DNA from: Branchiostoma belcheri
Taxonomy: Eukaryota > Chordata > Leptocardii > Amphioxiformes > Branchiostomatidae
DNA: 64,000 nt
Direction of reading: 5' to 3'
Assembly: GCF_001625305.1 (NCBI RefSeq)
Contig: NW_017804065.1
Location: forward strand, 526,630-590,629
Within the stretch, counting starts at the first letter, position 1, and each line of letters begins with the position of its first letter. Positions 59,301 to 64,000 of this stretch are shown here, one piece after another. The position numbers were made by a program, and so were the translations under genes. The notes under the pieces were generated by a model that made no database searches, was not told the DNA's origin, and saw only the letters and a program-made list of their open reading frames with translations.

Positions 59301-62300
59301 GAAGAGAGCACTACTATCTCAACTACCTTTACTCTGACCAGCTCTGGATCCTTGATGATTTCTTCAATGGGCACCCCATTACACCCCAATTGGATTCACT
59401 CTTCCACTTTATTCATCCCTCAATCACTGTGAATGAGGAAGTGAGGAAGATGTACACATCGCCAAAGAAGAAGGGAAGCAATCCTTACACAAGACTTTGT
59501 CAGATTGGCTCAGCAATGGACAAGATCTGTGGGAATCTTCTGGCTCCAAAGAGACAAATGCATAAGAAGCAAAAACAGCAGTCACCAAGTACAACAACTT
59601 CAAGTATATCATCACTTCGTACAAGGGTCCAAGCTGGAAGGTTTTTGTAGCAGCACTTGATGCAGAAAGTTCTCAAGTTGTGAACGTTATCATGAATCTG
59701 TATGAGAGTACAACAGGTAGCTTTCCAGAACCACATCAGATTATCATCTGCAGTCCAGACACAAAATGGGAGGAACTTCACCTTCTTCTCCAAAGGTGTG
59801 TTGGAGCCCCAAACCAACCTCAGCTGGGCAATTGCTTGTTCTGCATTGCTAATGTGGAGCTCCTACAAAGTGACATACAGTTCAAGCTTGTGGATGAGAT
59901 CAAACAACTGCACTCATTAGACAGCCCTTTTCTCATGGCTTTGGTATGCCGAGGAGGGGCGCATCATCCCATCTTGGATCAGTTTTCACGTCTCACCCAC
60001 AGGATCCAAGGCATGAGTGATGTTGCTATGAGGCAATACTTCTCCACCTTGTGGCCAAATGTGAAAATGGTGACGTCAGACATCCCTGGATTGGGGGAAG
60101 ACAGAGTTTGCTCAAGAGCAGGGAAGCAGAAAGGGCATGGGCGTGGTGTCATTTCCCATCGGGGGACCCATCACAAGAGATTACCTGGTCAGACGTTTGG
60201 CAAACCTGAGAGTACAGCCATACCAAGTTCTGCACCTAGACATTTCACCTGTAGATGACCCACACCTATTGGATGCTTTCATATTTGAGCTCATTGTTGT
60301 AGGTGCTGTGCATTCAGGAACGAATTTGGCACGCAGACCTACAGAGCACATCATTATGGAAGTAGCTAACACCCTAAATCATGCTCTGCGTAACACATTG
60401 GTAACAAGCATGTGCTTTGAAAGGGTTCATCTCAAGTGGGAGAACTACCAAAACTTCATCATCAGTCCAGAGGTCAACAGCCCAGTTCAGGTTGTGTGCC
60501 ACTACCTGGAGGCATTGGATAGAGCAACCATTGATGAGACAGACATACCACTGTCAGGACCAAAGAGGGTCAATCCTCTCCCTGCCAAACGGTGTAAAGA
60601 TCTTTTGAGAAAGTACTTCTCAACAGGCACTGACCTTTCCTTTACCATAGTTGAGATATTTTTGTCCGTTCTGGCAGACCAGCTCAAGAAATTCTCAGCC
60701 AGTCAGTACTTTCGCACTGCAAATCTACGTATCATGTTGGGAGATAAACATGAGCACCAAGTCCGAAGGAATCTGTTCACAGCCCTGCTAGATGTTTCAA
60801 AGGAATTTGCATCCCGGTCAGTACTGTCCTGCCGCAGCACCCAGTCATCTGCAATGACAAAGGAACAAGCTGTTCAAAAGCTGAAAGAAGCTGCTAGTAC
60901 ATCATCATCAGCAATGCAGATGGTCAGTCGAGTAGAAGGAATGATTCGTTGGGCAGACAGCAACCATTTGATGGTAATCTTTCACAGCCAGGACGCACAA
61001 ACAGTATCTGCACTGTACAGGAGCCTCCAACAAGTCCCTGTCAAAATACAGGACTTGTTCAAACAGCAGGTTAATCGACCTCTTCCAGATTTTTCAACTT
61101 TAAATCAGAGTGACTTGCAAATGATACTGGAGCGGATTGCTCGAACTACATCTCACAAGCTGGGGAAAGAGAGGACTGGTACACTTGACAAGAGGTATGC
61201 CCTAACTCCAGACAATCTGTTAAAGATGGCCCTTGTCATCATGAGGGTGAGGGCTCGCATCCCAGTCATCATCATGGGAGAGACAGGCTGCGGCAAGACA
61301 AGCCTCATCAGGTACCTGGCAAAAACATGCGAAGTCCCATTCAAGGTCCTCAGCATCCATGCTGGAGTCACAGAAGATAAAATCATAGCCCTCGTAGACG
61401 ACAGAGCTAAAGAAGCAAGGTCAAACCTGTCTCGTGAGGTTTGGGCCTTTTTGGATGAAATCAACACCTGTGACCATCTTGGACTAATCAACGAAATCAT
61501 TTGTCATCATTCCATGCTCGGAAAGAAACTGCCAGAAAATCTGATCTTGTTGGCAGCTTGCAACCCCTATCGGCAACGGGAAAGCTCTCAACTGCATACA
61601 GCTGGCCTGGAAGGTAAGATCAGCTTTGATGAATGCTCCAAGCTTGTGTACCGAGTGCACCCTCTACCAGAGTCAATGTTGGACTATGTCTGGGATTATG
61701 GGACCTTAAACGAGAAAGATGAAAGGTCCTACATCACAAAAATGGTCACTGGTGTATTCCCTGCTGAATCTAAAGTCAAGCCTGCCATGCTCGTTGATCT
61801 CTTGTCATCTTCACAAAACTTCATTCGGAAGGTGGAAGGGAACCAGTTCGGTGTCAGTCTGCGGGACGTAAACCGTTGCCGCATTCTGATGAAATGGTTT
61901 GTGGAGATGCTGAATACAAAAGGACTACAGGCTCTCTACAAACAAACAGGATACTGGACAAGGTCATACATGTATGTAACAGGTGTTTCTCCGTGTGATG
62001 AAGTCGATGTGCGAAGTGTCATCCTTACACTTGCACACTGCTATCACTCCAGACTTGCAGATTCAGAGAATCGCTCAAAGTACAGGAAAGAGTTGTCAGA
62101 AGTCATGAGACAACACAAAGTCATTGTCTCTGAACAAGAGATAGAAGACGTCATCCACAAGGAGCAGCTAGATCTTCTTGAGCGAATGGAGCTGCCAGAA
62201 GGTACAGCAAAGAATGGAGCACTGTGTGAAAATGTCTTTGTATTGCTTGTCTGCATCTTGAACAACATTCCTGTCTTTGTGGTTGGAAAGCCAGGCTGCA

Positions 62301-64000
62301 GCAAATCCTTGTCCATGCAGTTGATTCGGAGCAACTTAAGAGGTCGGGATTCATCCAATGAGTATTTCAAGAAACTTCCACAACTGTATGTTGTCTCTCA
62401 TCAAGGCTCAGAATCTTCAACTTCGGAGGGAATCATCAAGGTCTTTGACAAGGCCAAGAAATACAAAGAGCACAATGAAGGAGGTGTCCTGCCTGTGGTG
62501 CTTCTAGATGAGATTGGTCTGGCAGAAGAATCTAGATTCAACCCATTGAAAGTTCTACATAGTCTGCTGGAGCCAGCTGAGGATGACTTCCCTGACGTTG
62601 CTGTAGTGGGAATTTCAAACTGGGCTTTGGATGCTGCAAAGATGAACAGAGCTATTCACCTGTCTCGCCCTGAACCAGACAAAACCGACTTGTACAAGAC
62701 AGGGAAATCTCTTGCCCAGGCTGCACTGGAAAGAGCATATCAAGGTGGCAAACAACTCACTATGTCACAAAATGATGCTCTTAAAGCCCTTGCTGAGGCT
62801 TACTTTGAATATGAGGAAAAGCAGACTTACAAAAACTTCCATGGTCTGCGTGACTACTATTCGTTGATCAAATGTATCTGTTTGCCAGAACATGTCAATA
62901 CAGGTGCTGTTGTCATGCCCCAGTTCAACCTCAAAGTTTTGAAGAGAGGGCTTCTCAGAAACTTTGGTGGCCTCCCGACTGAAAGGGATACCATCATGGA
63001 AACATTTCAACAGAAACTGAAGGCCCTTCACATTGATCTTGATGAAGAGAACCTCGATGTGAAACAGCTGATACAAGACAACCTACGGGACAAGCAAGCT
63101 AGACACCTCATGCTCATCACCAGTGGTGACTCAGCTGTTGGCATCCTGGAACAAATGATCAGGGACTCAGAAGATCTGAACTGCAGAGAGAAAGTCACCA
63201 TCTTTGGGAGCCACCTAGATGACGACCTTTCAGAGGACTATGACTACCGTACTCTCAGCCGAATCATCCTCTGCATGGAGAGAGGATGCATCTTGATACT
63301 GAGAGATCTTGACAGCATCTATGGCAGTCTGTATGACATGCTAAACCAGAATTACACAGTTGTTGGGAAGAAGCGAAACTGCCGTGTAGCCCTTGGAGCA
63401 TACAGCAACCCGATGTGCCAAGTGCATGAAAACTTCCGATGCATTGTGCTGATTGACCAACAGAAGGTGAACTACTCAGACCCACCCTTCCTCAATCGCT
63501 TTGAAAAGCAACTGTTGAGGTTTTCTGATGTGATCGATCACCACCAGATGTCTGCAATTACGAAGCTTCAGTCTTGGGTTGAAGACATCTCAACAATACC
63601 TGGACAGCAGTTTGTCAAGGAGGATTTGTTCATTGGGTTCCATGATGACACTCTTCCCTCCCTAGTGTTGTGGCACAGCAATCATGGACAGGATCTCAGT
63701 CAGAAGGAATTGCTGACTCGCTGCAAGTCTGATCTGATGTGGATAGCATCACCAGACGGCATGCTTAGAGCCTCCAAGTCCAAACTGGCAAAAACAAGCT
63801 TGCCTGACATTTTCAAATTGCAAGAGGAGTACTTCAGCCAACCAACTCACAGAGGACTACAAAAGTTCCTTGAGCACATGTTGCATGGTGAAGGTCCAGT
63901 CCCAACTGCAGGAAAAGATACCACCAATGAGTCTGGAGAACATCCTGACATGTACTCCATGCAGCCTCCATTGCTAAAGCTTGTCGTCCACACCTTCAGT
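44330..64000 (+). CDS. RNF213: RNF213 (mysterin)-like giant AAA+ protein, 5' part; runs off the window
   Basis: Exons: 44330-44377, 51402-51539, 52496-52609, 54546-54689, 55238-57060, 57301 to beyond 64000. The first four are short, phase-0 exons with weak family evidence; the last two are certain. About 2990 residues are in view. P-loops are PGLGKTE near 60088, GETGCGKTS near 61278 with Walker B FLDEIN, and GKPGCSKSLS near 62285 with Walker B LLDEIGLAEES. FHGLRDYYSLIKCI near 62845 and PPFLNRFEKQLL near 63484 are typical of the RNF213 AAA core. RNF213 is a ring-shaped AAA+/E3 ligase with antimicrobial and lipid-droplet roles in vertebrates; its RING/RZ modules would lie beyond the right edge. 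The large exon is broken in frame twice (about 59566-59650 and 60093-60097), probably by homopolymer miscalls. Protein length and function here are inferred. Confidence 0.9.
44456..44693 (+). repeat. 7 x 34-bp tandem array
   Basis: Seven copies of a 34-bp unit starting TCAAGTGTCACATGCTATTA, with no differences seen between copies. The unit length is not a multiple of three, so all three forward frames stay open through the array; those reading frames are artefacts. Confidence 0.95.
46872..47168 (+). repeat. 9 x 33-bp minisatellite
   Basis: Nine units of 33 bp (GTGGCAAGCTGGTCTAGCCG and on) with scattered substitutions, plus a degenerate tenth unit to about 47200. Because 33 is divisible by three, repetitive frames of 108-179 codons appear on both strands. 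They have no start context, splice support or family match. Confidence 0.9.
47283..48010 (+). repeat. dispersed repeat with TG-rich head and octamer pairs
   Basis: Begins CCTCCATGAAAAATTGATGG, passes through a TG microsatellite and TCAAGGTCAAATATGGGCCT, and continues into ATTATGCAAAT...ATTTGCATAAT pairs at 47724-47754 and 47856-47886. It is clearly homologous to 53704-54505. It is a non-coding family; its class is unknown to me. Confidence 0.75.
48220..48600 (-). repeat. partial and inverted copy of the same dispersed repeat
   Basis: About 48220-48312 (CGGTATGAAGTTATGCTGAC, then a CA microsatellite) is the reverse complement of the head region seen at about 53755-53815. From 48320 the sequence switches to the direct orientation of the octamer-bearing part, with a pair at 48403-48433. 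This implies an inverted or rearranged copy. Confidence 0.6.
49276..50870 (-). mobile_element. non-autonomous LTR retrotransposon with near-identical LTRs
   Basis: Two 255-bp direct repeats (49276-49530 and 50616-50870) begin TGTAACAG and end TTGTTACA; I see one substitution between them. CTAA flanks both ends as a 4-bp target duplication. A purine tract on the minus strand (GGGGGGAGGAA) abuts the left LTR. The minus-strand LTR carries AATAAA, and a TGG-starting primer-site-like sequence (TGGTGGCAGCGG) follows the right LTR, so the element points leftward. The visible interior (1085 bp including a gap) has no gag or pol frame. It sits in the first intron of the RNF213-like gene. Confidence 0.85.
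50478..50497. other. assembly gap (20 N) inside the LTR element
   Basis: A placeholder gap in GC-rich internal sequence of the LTR element. The missing stretch could be short, or it could be a collapsed coding interior, so the label non-autonomous is provisional. Confidence 0.95.
51149..51168. repeat. GC-rich near-palindrome
   Basis: CCGGGGGAGCATGCCCCCGG forms a strong stem, followed by a C-rich tract and a second GC-rich stretch near 51200-51230. It looks like the structured end of a dispersed element in the first RNF213-like intron. Confidence 0.5.
52767..53374. repeat. nested inverted-repeat element
   Basis: The outer arms (52767-52800 and 53342-53374) match in reverse complement with a few mismatches (core GGAGGGACAGTTTT). 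Inside lies a second pair of perfect 23-bp arms at 53041-53063 and 53300-53322 (TGTGTTGGAACCTTCCAC). A further short inverted repeat (ACTAGTATGCAAC) joins 52774 and 52903. This suggests one MITE inserted into another within an intron of the RNF213-like gene. Confidence 0.6.
53704..54505 (+). repeat. dispersed repeat with TG-rich head and octamer pairs, second copy
   Basis: Homologous to 47283-48010 along its whole length. It carries octamer pairs at 54154-54184 and 54282-54312. It ends about 40 bp before the exon at 54546. Confidence 0.75.
54690..55237 (+). other. short intron of the RNF213-like gene
   Basis: AT-rich, bounded by GTAGAG and TTTACAG. Nothing else was recognised. Confidence 0.6.
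57301..64000 (+). CDS. RNF213: giant exon of the RNF213-like gene
   Basis: Read in frame 2 from 57302, frame 1 from about 59566, and frame 2 again from 60098 to the right edge, with no other stop seen. It encodes the part of the N-terminal stalk from LTEDLLVMLMNLM onward and at least three AAA units. An exon of more than 6.7 kb is exceptional in this otherwise finely split window; vertebrate RNF213 also has one very large exon. Confidence 0.85.

Overview
The window looks like nuclear DNA of an invertebrate chordate, most likely an amphioxus (Branchiostoma). Genes are intron-rich with canonical GT-AG junctions. The three recognisable orthologues (RAD50, FBXO41, RNF213) align closely with vertebrate proteins I know. 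The rest is AT-rich sequence full of short transposons, minisatellites and dispersed repeats, with no vertebrate SINE or LINE family that I recognise. The species call is inference; no alignment was run. Exon coordinates were read by hand from splice signals, reading phase and family similarity.

Layout from left to right. Positions 1-3.3 kb hold a retroposon-like 3' end, a foldback repeat and a possible first exon of a minus-strand gene that would continue left of the window. Positions 3.85-5.77 kb hold a secreted GH99/GH71-like glycoside hydrolase reading frame on the plus strand, broken several times within about 100 bp. Positions 6.88-17.30 kb hold a complete minus-strand RAD50 gene of 26 coding exons, with a 5' UTR exon near 18.3 kb. 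Positions 22.91-38.45 kb hold a complete plus-strand FBXO41-like gene of 11 coding exons, 1112 residues, with a 9.3 kb intron. Positions 40.03-42.80 kb hold a minus-strand four-exon gene for a 348-residue protein that joins a RING-like zinc finger, a ubiquitin-like domain and a TerD domain. Positions 44.33 kb to the right edge hold the 5' part of a plus-strand RNF213 (mysterin)-like giant AAA+ gene, including one exon of at least 6.7 kb.

The most interesting arrangement is the last pair. The TerD gene and the RNF213-like gene are head to head, with 1.5 kb between their start codons. Both are ubiquitin-linked by domain content: RING-like plus Ubl in one, and the E3/AAA family RNF213 in the other. 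RNF213 is known in vertebrates for antimicrobial and interferon-linked roles, and TerD is best known from bacterial stress and phage-defence operons. A co-regulated cell-autonomous defence pair is therefore an attractive but untested hypothesis.

Mobile and repeated DNA is well preserved: two opposite-facing PIF/Harbinger-type MITEs with TAA/TTA target duplications, two nearly identical TTAA-type MITEs, a young non-autonomous LTR element with an assembly gap inside it, a dispersed repeat family carrying paired octamer palindromes, a 7 x 34 bp array, a 9 x 33 bp minisatellite, and a tandem duplication of an FBXO41 exon-intron junction that multiplies a splice donor.
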